Assembly (NCBI GenBank): GCA_963583595.1
Contig: CAUZWC010000181.1
Location: 1 to 6,443 of the forward strand
DNA from: JABIRQ01 sp963583595
Lineage (GTDB): Bacteria > Pseudomonadota > Alphaproteobacteria > CADEGL01
Length of the DNA stretch: 6,443 nucleotides
Direction of reading: 5' to 3'
Shown: positions 1 to 5,304 of the stretch, piece by piece
How positions within the stretch are numbered: position 1 is the first letter of the stretch
Layout: the number at the start of each line of letters is the position of its first letter
Notes under the pieces: generated by a model
Databases searched by the model: none
The model's input: only the letters and a program-made list of their open reading frames with translations
What the model was told of the DNA's origin: nothing
Made by a program: the position numbers and the translations under genes

Positions 1-1
1 T

Positions 2-91
2 ACCAACAGCCGCCTGCGCCAGATGATCTTCGGTGGCGCGACGAGCCATATCCTGGCCGAGGCCACCATCCCGATCTTCATGGCGCACTAG
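2..91 (+). CDS. Universal stress protein (UspA family), C-terminal end only
   Basis: Frame 2 gives 29 codons ending in TAG at 89-91; the start lies outside the window. The fragment contains SRLRQMIFGGATSHIL followed by a hydrophobic TIPIFMAH end. This resembles the last ATP-loop-and-strand portion of UspA-fold proteins, where a glycine- and serine-containing segment (the G-[ST]-[VT]-x-x-x-[VIL] pattern) precedes the final beta strand that ends the domain. Family members bind nucleotide and help cells survive stress, but the specific role cannot be read from this piece. It is followed at once by a perfect hairpin, consistent with the true end of a transcription unit. Confidence is limited by the short length. 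Confidence 0.7.
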   Translation, partial: TNSRLRQMIFGGATSHILAEATIPIFMAH

Positions 92-94
92 AGC

Positions 95-118
95 GAAAAG
101 GGGCCCAAGCCCCTTTTC
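95..118. terminator. Bidirectional hairpin terminator between convergent genes
   Basis: GAAAAGGGGC at 95-104 and GCCCCTTTTC at 109-118 are perfect reverse complements (10 bp) around a 4-base loop CCAA. The A4/T4 blocks at the stem ends put a short T run at the 3' side of the stem when read from either strand. The hairpin sits 3 bases after the stress-protein stop and 11 bases beyond the dioxygenase stop, so it can serve both converging genes. The T run is only four bases and is part of the stem, so its strength as an intrinsic terminator is uncertain. Confidence 0.8.
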
Positions 119-129
119 CGACTCTCCCT

Positions 130-996
130 TCAGGCCGCCATAGAATCGGCCGCGAGCGGCGCTTCGCCCTTGACCTGGGCGCGATACATCACGCGCCGCG
201 CCGCCGGATCGAAGGAATCGCGCCGGTGCATGGTGCAGCGGTTGTCCCACATCAGGACATCGCCAGTCTTCCAGCGATGGACCCAGGCGAATTCCAGCTG
301 CCTGGCGAAAGCCCATAGGCGATCGAGCAGCCTTTCGCTGTCCGCCTCTTCCATGCCGACCACCCAGGCGTTGCGCCGCCGGCCTAGATAGAGACTCGGC
401 CGGCCCGTCTCGGGATGGCGGCGCACCAAGGGATGGCGCGCGCCCGGGGCCTCGCTCGGCCGCGTCACCTCGACCGCGCCCGGCCGCAGATTGTTCGAAC
501 TGTCATAGGACGAGTCGTGGTTGAGCACCTGGCCCCGCACGGCCTCGACCAGATCGGCCGGCAGCGCTTCGTAGACCGCGTACATGTTCATGAAATGCGT
601 GTCGCCGCCCGAATCCGGCACCTCGCGGGCATGGAGCATGCTGACGCTCGGCGGCACCGTGATATAGGACATGTCGGTATGCCATTCGAGCTCGCCGTCG
701 CCCAGCACACCCAGCGCCTCGCCGTTCTGCTTGACGTTGGAGATGATGAGGATCTTCTCCTCGCCCGTGGCATGCTTGTCGCGCCAGCCGGGCACGCCGT
801 CGAGTTCGCCGAACCGCGCGGCGAAACCCGCCTGCTGGGCGGCCGGGACGTCTTGGCCGCGAAACAGCAGCAGCAGATGGTCGAACCAGGCCTGGCGAAC
901 CGTCGCGAAATCGGCGTCGTTCAGCGGCTGCGCCAGATCGACACCCAGCACCTCCGCGCCCAATGCCCCGCCTGTCGGTCGAATCTCGATGGCCAT
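130..996 (-). CDS. TauD/TfdA-family Fe(II)/2-oxoglutarate-dependent dioxygenase
   Basis: The 288-residue product belongs to the TauD/TfdA family of cytoplasmic non-heme iron enzymes. These hydroxylate a substrate using O2 and 2-oxoglutarate, often releasing sulfite from a sulfonate or opening an ether or ester bond. The facial triad is visible as His106-x-Asp108 (motif WHTDMSY) and His257 (motif NRCTMHRRD). The C-terminal Arg272 in RRVMYRAQVKG matches the 2-oxoglutarate-binding arginine of TauD, with Arg268 also conserved. Length matches TauD (about 283). I chose the ATG at 996 because AAGGG (1007-1011) lies 10 bases upstream. A longer in-frame start at 1050 would begin at the predicted transcription start and lacks family homology. 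The gene has its own promoter and ends at a convergent hairpin. The substrate cannot be assigned: taurine, alkyl sulfates and aryloxyalkanoates are all handled by this family. The nearby sulfate-assimilation operon hints at sulfur scavenging but does not prove it. Confidence 0.9.
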   Translation of the reverse strand: MAIEIRPTGGALGAEVLGVDLAQPLNDADFATVRQAWFDHLLLLFRGQDVPAAQQAGFAARFGELDGVPGWRDKHATGEEKILIISNVKQNGEALGVLGDGELEWHTDMSYITVPPSVSMLHAREVPDSGGDTHFMNMYAVYEALPADLVEAVRGQVLNHDSSYDSSNNLRPGAVEVTRPSEAPGARHPLVRRHPETGRPSLYLGRRRNAWVVGMEEADSERLLDRLWAFARQLEFAWVHRWKTGDVLMWDNRCTMHRRDSFDPAARRVMYRAQVKGEAPLAADSMAA

Positions 997-1027
997 GACT
1001 GCGTTTCCCTTCTCGCTCCGGCCCGCC

Positions 1028-1048
1028 GGACCGCCATCCGGGACCGCC
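1028..1048. repeat. Short direct repeat in the dioxygenase leader
   Basis: GGACCGCC occurs at 1028-1035 and again at 1041-1048, 13 bases apart. Both copies fall just downstream of the dioxygenase -10 box, around the expected transcription start and early leader. An adjacent inverted repeat, TCCGGC-CC-GCCGGA (1017-1030), overlaps the first copy. The repeat could be an operator or leader structure, but eight-base repeats are not rare in GC-rich DNA. Confidence 0.3.
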
Positions 1049-1055
1049 AAACCGA

Positions 1056-1085
1056 ATTATACCAAGCCTGCGAGCCGGAAACCAA
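1056..1085 (-). promoter_or_regulatory. Sigma70-type promoter of the dioxygenase gene
   Basis: On the minus strand a perfect TATAAT (1056-1061) is preceded by TGG, giving the extended -10 form TGnTATAAT. A weak -35 candidate, TTGGTT, lies at 1080-1085 with an 18-base spacer. Transcription would start near 1049, leaving a leader of about 53 bases before the ATG at 996. The extended -10 may compensate for the poor -35. The rest of the divergent gap (997-1194) has an AT-rich part around 1120-1160 that probably holds the promoter of the plus-strand gene, but I could not settle on convincing hexamers there. Confidence 0.6.
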
Positions 1086-1194
1086 ACTCGCTGTCGGTCA
1101 GAGCGTCAGTCGGGGAGAAATAAGCAATAATTTAATCCAGCGATTTTAACGTAGATTAATTGCCGAAACGCGCCACAGGCCTAGTTTCTATCTC

Positions 1195-1797
1195 ATGACA
1201 TGCATGAAGACTGGAATTCGGCGCGCGGCTGCCTTCGTGGTAGTGGCGCTTTTCTTACCCGTTTCGACCATCGCGGCCGCGCCGCCGACGGTGGTCCTCG
1301 ACGACCTGCTGTTGGAGCGGAACGGCAGCGGGATTCGCGAGATGCTCTGGATCGATATCTACGAGGCCGCGCTGTACCTACCCAGCAACCGGCTGGCCGA
1401 ATTCCGCCGGAGCGACACTCTGACGCTCGACGCCGACACCCCCGCCGCCTTCCGCATCGAATTGCTGATCGGCGAAGTGCCGTCGATCACCGCCAAGTGG
1501 CGCGACATATTCGAACGGCACATGAGCCCCGCTCAATTGGCGCGCCTAGAAGCCGCCTATGACCGGCTCGGCAAGGGCGATGTCATCCTCTTCCACTACC
1601 GGCCCGGCATCGGCACCGTGATCGCGATGAATGCAGAATCGAGCGAACGCGCTGACGGATCGGGCCTGATGGCCGAACTTCTCGCCCAATGGGTTGGGCC
1701 GGATCCCGTCTCCCGCGACCTTCGCGCCGAACTTATGGGACATTCTCGGGCCGATGTTTCGGCCCGGCGGGTGGAATACAATGACCGGCGGCGCTAG
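1195..1797 (+). CDS. Exported chalcone-isomerase-like protein (Chalcone_3 type)
   Basis: The 200-residue product opens with a short basic segment and a hydrophobic stretch, followed by a small-residue site (STIAAA, about residues 24-29). It therefore looks like a secreted, probably periplasmic, protein. The mature part fits the bacterial chalcone-isomerase-like family: LLLERNGSGIREMLWIDIYEAALYLP in two blocks (residues 38-63), a conserved tryptophan at KWRD (101-104), the GD...PGIGT block (128-141), and an AELLAQWVGPDP ending (160-171). Bacterial members have the fold of plant chalcone isomerase but are not known to make flavonoids; lipid or fatty-acid binding has been proposed for related proteins. 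The start is uncertain: ATG at 1195 and ATG at 1204 are both in frame and neither has a clear Shine-Dalgarno sequence. The 1204 start gives a more typical signal peptide (MKTGIRR). The gene lies 34 bases before a small membrane-protein gene, a probable operon partner. Confidence 0.75.
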   Translation: MTCMKTGIRRAAAFVVVALFLPVSTIAAAPPTVVLDDLLLERNGSGIREMLWIDIYEAALYLPSNRLAEFRRSDTLTLDADTPAAFRIELLIGEVPSITAKWRDIFERHMSPAQLARLEAAYDRLGKGDVILFHYRPGIGTVIAMNAESSERADGSGLMAELLAQWVGPDPVSRDLRAELMGHSRADVSARRVEYNDRRR

Positions 1798-1831
1798 CCG
1801 GCCGGAGCGAATAAGGTAAGGAACAGCCCTC

Positions 1832-2014
1832 ATGGGCCCCGAATTCGGCATTATCGGCCTTCTGCTCTTCGTCCTGTATATCTGGGCGGTCGTGAGCATT
1901 CTTCAGAGCAACGCCTCCGGCGGCAGCAAGATTCTTTGGATTCTGATCGCCGTGATCTTTCCCTTCCTGGGCTTCGTCCTCTGGCTCTTCATGGGTCCGC
2001 GCAGCGGCCGCTGA
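1832..2014 (+). CDS. Small two-helix membrane protein, PLDc_N domain type
   Basis: This 60-residue protein has two hydrophobic helices, about residues 7-26 and 34-54, joined by a short polar loop (SNASGGSK). It ends in the GPRSGR tail typical of stand-alone PLDc_N proteins. That domain is named for the N-terminal membrane anchor of some cardiolipin-synthase-like phospholipase D enzymes. Here it stands alone, with no catalytic HxKxxxxD motif. The pattern of a tryptophan in the first helix, a proline in the second (FPFLG) and a Gly-Pro-Arg end fits the family. AAGGTAAGGA at 1813-1822 provides a ribosome binding site 9 bases before the ATG. It is probably co-transcribed with the upstream chalcone-isomerase-like gene. 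The function of stand-alone members is unknown; inner-membrane location is inferred from hydrophobicity. Confidence 0.8.
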   Translation: MGPEFGIIGLLLFVLYIWAVVSILQSNASGGSKILWILIAVIFPFLGFVLWLFMGPRSGR

Positions 2015-2043
2015 CGATCCGGCCTCGTACATCCGATTTTTTC

Positions 2044-2074
2044 CCGGGGCCGGCTGCCTAACAGCCGGCCCCGG
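2044..2074. terminator. GC-rich hairpin at a convergent junction
   Basis: CCGGGGCCGGCTG (2044-2056) and CAGCCGGCCCCGG (2062-2074) form a perfect 13-bp stem with a 5-base loop, CCTAA. The minus-strand cysH stop codon (TAG, 2058-2060) lies inside the loop, and the plus-strand membrane-protein gene ends 30 bases before the stem. No T tract follows the stem on either strand: plus continues TCCGTT and minus continues GAAAAAA. It is therefore not a classical intrinsic terminator. It may still act as a pausing or 3'-end-stabilising structure for both converging transcripts. Confidence 0.6.
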
Positions 2075-2842
2075 TCCGTTCGGGCCATTTCCCGACATCG
2101 CGACCCAGCAGCGCATCCTCGCGCCGTTTGGCCGCGCGCGGCTCTGCGGCAGGCCGATGCGGCAGATGGATGCCGCATTCCGTCTTGGTACGGCCGGCCC
2201 AACGACCGGCGCATGCCTCTCCCGCCCCGCGGTTTGCGCCGTGCAGGGCAGGCAGCCGACGGAATAGAAGCCTTTCGCCTCCAGGGGATGGCGCGGCAAG
2301 GCGCGGGCGACGAATTCCTCCTCGATCCGTTCCGGGCTCCAATTGGCGAGCGGGTTGATCTTGATCCGCCCCTCCTCCGCCTCGATCGTCGGCAGGTTCG
2401 CGCGCAGCCCGCCCTGATAGCGTTTGCGTCCCGTGATCCAGGCATCGAAGCCCCGGAGTGCCGCGCGCAACGGCAGGACCTTGCGGATATGGCAACAGGC
2501 ATCCTGCGCCTCGCGCCACAATCCGCCGTCCGGATCGGTTTGCGCCAGGGTCGCGGGATCCGGCCGGACGATGCGCAGGTCGGTCAGCCCCAACCGCTCT
2601 ATCAGGGTGTCGCGATAGGCTTCCGTCGCGTCGAAATGCTTGAGCGTGTCCAGAAAGATTACCGGCACAGCCGGATCGACCTCCGCGACCAGGGACAGAA
2701 GCACGGCGGCCTCGGTCCCGAAGGACGAGACCAGCGCGACACGCCCGGCAAAGACCTCCGTCACGAGCGGCCGCAGCAGAGCGACGCCGTCCAGCCCCGC
2801 ATGGCTCTCGGCCAGAAAGGCCGCCTGTTCGGCGGCATTCAT
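2058..2842 (-). pseudogene. cysH: APS reductase (CysH), interrupted by a one-base frameshift
   Basis: CysH reduces adenosine 5'-phosphosulfate to sulfite, using thioredoxin, in assimilatory sulfate reduction. From ATG at 2842 the frame encodes the nucleotide-binding SSFGTEAAVL (39-48), Cys116-Cys117 (DACCHIR), ITGRKRYQG (136-144) and Cys197-x-x-Cys200 (GCLPC). The CC plus CxxC set ligates a [4Fe-4S] cluster and marks an APS rather than a PAPS reductase. After PCT (ending 2240) the frame turns to nonsense. The expected continuation AGRWAGRTKTECGIHLP, with the catalytic cysteine codon at 2175-2177, is read one frame over and stops at TAG 2058-2060. The full interval is 785 bases, one short of a multiple of three; one restored base would give a normal 261-residue enzyme. 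The break lies between about 2208 and 2240, most likely in the C-rich run at 2221-2230. It may be a real mutation or a sequencing error. The start overlaps the DUF934 stop as ATGA, so coupling is likely. Confidence 0.85.
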
Positions 2843-3366
2843 GACGCACCCGCCGCGGCGCGTCGGCGCTCGCGCAGGGAGGATGCCGGCGGCCGCCTGT
2901 CCGAAGCGGGCTGCATCGGCACCGAAATCTCGGCCATGGCCTCGTACCAACCCTCGAGCGCACAGGCCAGTTCGGCCTCGTCGCCCGCAACCCTGACGGA
3001 ATCGAAACCGCAGCGGTCGAGAAAGAAATACTGGTCCCGCCCGATCCCACCCACCGCACGCAATTCGCCGAGATAGCCGTGGCGTTCGCGCAGCAGCCGG
3101 GCCTGGCTATAGGCGCGGCCGTCCCGGAAGGTCGGGAATTCCAGCTCAATCAGGGCAAAACAGTGCAGTTCGGCACCGATCACCGCCGGATCGGCAATGT
3201 TGGGCAGGCGCAGGCCCAGCCACCGATTCCGCCCGAGCAGAGCGCGGCTCTCGCCCTGCCAACGGGCAAGTGAGACGACCGGCCTGGAGACCCCGTCTAG
3301 CGGCACGGAATCGGGAATGAAGGTCCAGTCATTCTCGACCAGCTGTCCGTCCTTAATGACCGGCAT
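2839..3366 (-). CDS. DUF934 protein of the sulfite-reduction operon
   Basis: This 175-residue protein matches the DUF934 family, found next to cysI and cysH in many Proteobacteria and sometimes called a putative oxidoreductase of sulfite reduction. No enzymatic activity is firmly established for it. The family core is clear: FRDGRAYSQARLLR (80-93), YLGELRAVGG (98-107), GRDQYFFLDRCGFDSV (109-124). A tryptophan-rich region (Trp14, Trp36, Trp49) precedes it, and a low-complexity arginine/alanine tail (about 155-175) follows. I see no cofactor motif, cysteine pair or membrane segment. The start at 3366 overlaps the end of cysI by 14 bases. It is preceded by AAGGAGG (3373-3379), 6 bases away and within the last cysI codons, the best Shine-Dalgarno sequence in the operon. 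Its stop overlaps the cysH start (ATGA). A role in partnering or maturing the reductase is inference from position only. Confidence 0.88.
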   Translation of the reverse strand: MPVIKDGQLVENDWTFIPDSVPLDGVSRPVVSLARWQGESRALLGRNRWLGLRLPNIADPAVIGAELHCFALIELEFPTFRDGRAYSQARLLRERHGYLGELRAVGGIGRDQYFFLDRCGFDSVRVAGDEAELACALEGWYEAMAEISVPMQPASDRRPPASSLRERRRAAAGAS

Positions 3367-5008
3367 AGAGCGCCTCCTTGAACGGAGCCGAACCCAGGCG
3401 GCGATAGGCGTCGAGGAAGCGTTCGCCCGTCTCGCGGAGCCCTACATAGGTTTCGACCAGGGTTTCCACCGCATCGACCACGTCGTCATAGGAAAAGGCC
3501 GGGCCCACGATTTCACCCAGACTGGCATCCTCGCCGGCGCTGCCACCCAGGGTGATCTGGTAGAATTCGCTGCCTTTCTTATCGACCCCCAGAATGCCGA
3601 TATGGCCGACATGGTGATGGCCGCATGCGTTGATGCAGCCCGAGATCTTGAGCTTCAGCTCGCCGATATCGTGCTGCCGGTCAAGATCGGCGAAACGCGT
3701 CGCGATCCGCTGGGCCACCGGGATCGAGCGGGCGTTGGCCAAGTTGCAATAGTCCAGGCCCGGGCATGAAATGATATCCGAGACTAGGCCAATATTGGCC
3801 GCGCCCAGCCCGGCCGCGACCAGGCCCTGCCAGACGGCATGAACGTCGCGCAGGCGGATATGCGGCAGGACCAGGTTCTGCTCGTGGCTGACGCGGATTT
3901 CGTCCAGACCGTAGCGTTCGGCGAGGTCGGCCACCGCCTCCATCTGCTCGGCCGTCGCGTCGCCCGGCACCCCGCCCACTGGCTTGAGGGAGATGCTGAG
4001 AATCGCATAGCCCTGCTGCTTATGAGGGTGCAGGTTGGTGCGGCACCAGCGCGCGAAATCCCGGTCCTCGAAGCGCATCGCCTCGAATTCGGTATCCTGC
4101 GCCGGCAGTGCCCCGAAAGGCGGCGGCGCGAAATAGGCCGCGATGCGCGCGACCTCCTCCTCGGGCAGATCGAGCGAACCGCCGCGCAGGGCCTGCCATT
4201 CCTCCTCGACCATGGCCGCGAAAGCGTCGCCGCCCACGCTCGCCACCAGGATCTTGATGCGTGCCTTGAACGGGTTGTCGCGTCGCCCCAGCCGGTTGTA
4301 GACACGCAAAACCGCTTCCAGATAGGACAGCAGTTCGGCCTTGGGCAGGAATTCGCGGATGGTCGGCCCGACGATCGGCGTCCGTCCCAGTCCGCCGCCG
4401 ACGACCACGCGGAAGCCCGGTTCGCCCGCCTCGTTGCGCAGCATCTGCAGGCCGATATCGTGGACGTTGATGGCGGCCCGGTCGCGCGCGGCGCCGGTCA
4501 CGGCGATCTTGAACTTGCGGGGCAGGAACGAGAATTCGGGATGCAGGGTCGACCATTGCCGGATCACCTCGGCATGGATGCGCGGGTCCTCGACCTCGTC
4601 GGCCGCGGCCCCGGCGAAATGATCGGCCGTCACGTTGCGGATGCAGTTGCCGCTGGTCTGGATGGCATGCATCTCGACCTCGGCCAGTTCGGCCAGGATG
4701 TCCGGCACCTCGGCCAGCTTGGGCCAGTTGTATTGGACGTTCTGGCGCGTGGTGAAATGACCGTAGCCCCGGTCGTAGACCCGCGCGATACGCGCGAGCC
4801 GGCGCATCTGGCGGGAATCCAGGGTGCCGTAGGGAATCGCCACGCGCAGCATATAGGCGTGAAGCTGGAGGTAGACACCATTCATCAGGCGCAGCGGCTT
4901 GAACCGGTCCTCGTCCAGATAGCCGGACAGGCGGCGGGCAACCTGGCCCCGGAACTGCGCCACCCGTTCGTTGACCAGGGCGCTGTCGAATTCGTCGTAG
5001 CGATACAT
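3353..5008 (-). CDS. cysI: Sulfite reductase hemoprotein (siroheme and [4Fe-4S], nitrite/sulfite reductase family)
   Basis: This 551-residue enzyme carries out the six-electron reduction of sulfite to sulfide on a siroheme bridged to a [4Fe-4S] cluster in the cytoplasm. The cluster ligands are Cys415 and Cys421 (SCPGLDYCNLA) and Cys458 and Cys462 (SGCINACGHH). The two-repeat architecture of the nitrite/sulfite reductase family is visible. The first half carries GHFTTRQNVQYNW (83-95), TSGNCIRNV (118-126) and RKFKIAVTG (164-172), which supply siroheme- and anion-binding basic residues. The second half repeats the ferredoxin-like domain from about 330. Length and motifs fit the ferredoxin-dependent or CysI-type group. 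No CysJ flavoprotein gene lies beside it, so the electron donor is open. ATG at 5008 has AAGGGG 6 bases upstream (5015-5020) and overlaps the previous stop as TGATG. Nitrite as substrate cannot be excluded from motifs, but the cysH/cysG context favours sulfite. Confidence 0.93.
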   Translation of the reverse strand: MYRYDEFDSALVNERVAQFRGQVARRLSGYLDEDRFKPLRLMNGVYLQLHAYMLRVAIPYGTLDSRQMRRLARIARVYDRGYGHFTTRQNVQYNWPKLAEVPDILAELAEVEMHAIQTSGNCIRNVTADHFAGAAADEVEDPRIHAEVIRQWSTLHPEFSFLPRKFKIAVTGAARDRAAINVHDIGLQMLRNEAGEPGFRVVVGGGLGRTPIVGPTIREFLPKAELLSYLEAVLRVYNRLGRRDNPFKARIKILVASVGGDAFAAMVEEEWQALRGGSLDLPEEEVARIAAYFAPPPFGALPAQDTEFEAMRFEDRDFARWCRTNLHPHKQQGYAILSISLKPVGGVPGDATAEQMEAVADLAERYGLDEIRVSHEQNLVLPHIRLRDVHAVWQGLVAAGLGAANIGLVSDIISCPGLDYCNLANARSIPVAQRIATRFADLDRQHDIGELKLKISGCINACGHHHVGHIGILGVDKKGSEFYQITLGGSAGEDASLGEIVGPAFSYDDVVDAVETLVETYVGLRETGERFLDAYRRLGSAPFKEALYAGH

Positions 5009-5304
5009 CACCGGCCCCTTTCGATTGCGATATCCGTGCCCACGGTGGGCCCGGCCGCGCGGATGCGTTCGCGCTGGCTCAACGGGCGCGGTGTCCCGTC
5101 CTCCACGGCCACGGCCATGGCATAGGCTTCGACCACGGTCCGGCAGCGCATGGCCCCTTCGGCGATGGCCATGAGCGCGGCCTCCGCCTCGGCGCTCTCG
5201 GCCGGTTCGGCCTCGGCGAGGTCGCGGGACCACCGGCCGTCCCGGGCGAGATAGAGAACCTCGCCGTCCCGCAGCCCATTCGCGGTGACGATGCGCGCGG
5301 TCAT
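5008..5304 (-). CDS. DUF2849 protein of the cys operon
   Basis: This 98-residue protein resembles DUF2849, a small alphaproteobacterial family usually encoded just before cysI. Its N-terminal block (MTARIVTANGLRDGEVLYL) and the following DGRWSRDLAEA are the recognisable part. An acidic, alanine-rich helix (about 31-52) and a short helix RTVVEAYAMAVAVEDG (55-70) follow. The tail reads PLSQRERIRAAGPTVGTD, a common ending in the family. There are no cysteine pairs, membrane helices or nucleotide-binding motifs. The ATG at 5304 overlaps the siroheme synthase stop (ATGA), and AGAGGA within the preceding codons acts as ribosome binding site. The stop overlaps the cysI start by one base (TGATG). Such tight coupling suggests it is made in step with CysI. 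A role in reductase assembly or electron supply is guesswork; no function is established. Confidence 0.85.
   Translation of the reverse strand: MTARIVTANGLRDGEVLYLARDGRWSRDLAEAEPAESAEAEAALMAIAEGAMRCRTVVEAYAMAVAVEDGTPRPLSQRERIRAAGPTVGTDIAIERGR

Noticed and set aside
997..1050. N-terminal extension of the dioxygenase from an upstream ATG at 1050
   Set aside because: The 18 extra residues look non-homologous, the ATG coincides with the predicted transcription start, and the ATG at 996 has a good Shine-Dalgarno sequence.
415..1149. 244-codon open frame on the plus strand opposite the dioxygenase
   Set aside because: Antisense shadow; overlaps an intact enzyme with all active-site motifs and has no ribosome binding site or family signal.
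1747..1766. CGGGCCG...CGGCCCG inverted repeat as a terminator
   Set aside because: It lies inside the chalcone-isomerase-like coding region, has no T tract, and is followed by a co-directional gene only 34 bases after the stop.
1733..2207. Continuation of the literal cysH frame as a long C-terminal extension to 1733
   Set aside because: After the frameshift the sequence is low-complexity, has no family resemblance, and runs antisense through the hairpin, the PLDc_N gene and the end of the chalcone-isomerase-like gene. The proper C-terminus is in the neighbouring frame.
2208..2242. Programmed -1 ribosomal frameshifting in cysH
   Set aside because: No X-XXY-YYZ slippery heptamer is in the correct phase in this stretch (the closest, G-GGG-CGG, fails the rule), and I know of no frameshifting in this family. 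Mutation or sequence error is simpler.
3839..5125. 428-codon open frame on the plus strand opposite cysI
   Set aside because: Antisense shadow of a GC-rich gene; histidine-, arginine- and alanine-rich translation with no recognisable domain, while cysI on the other strand is unmistakable.
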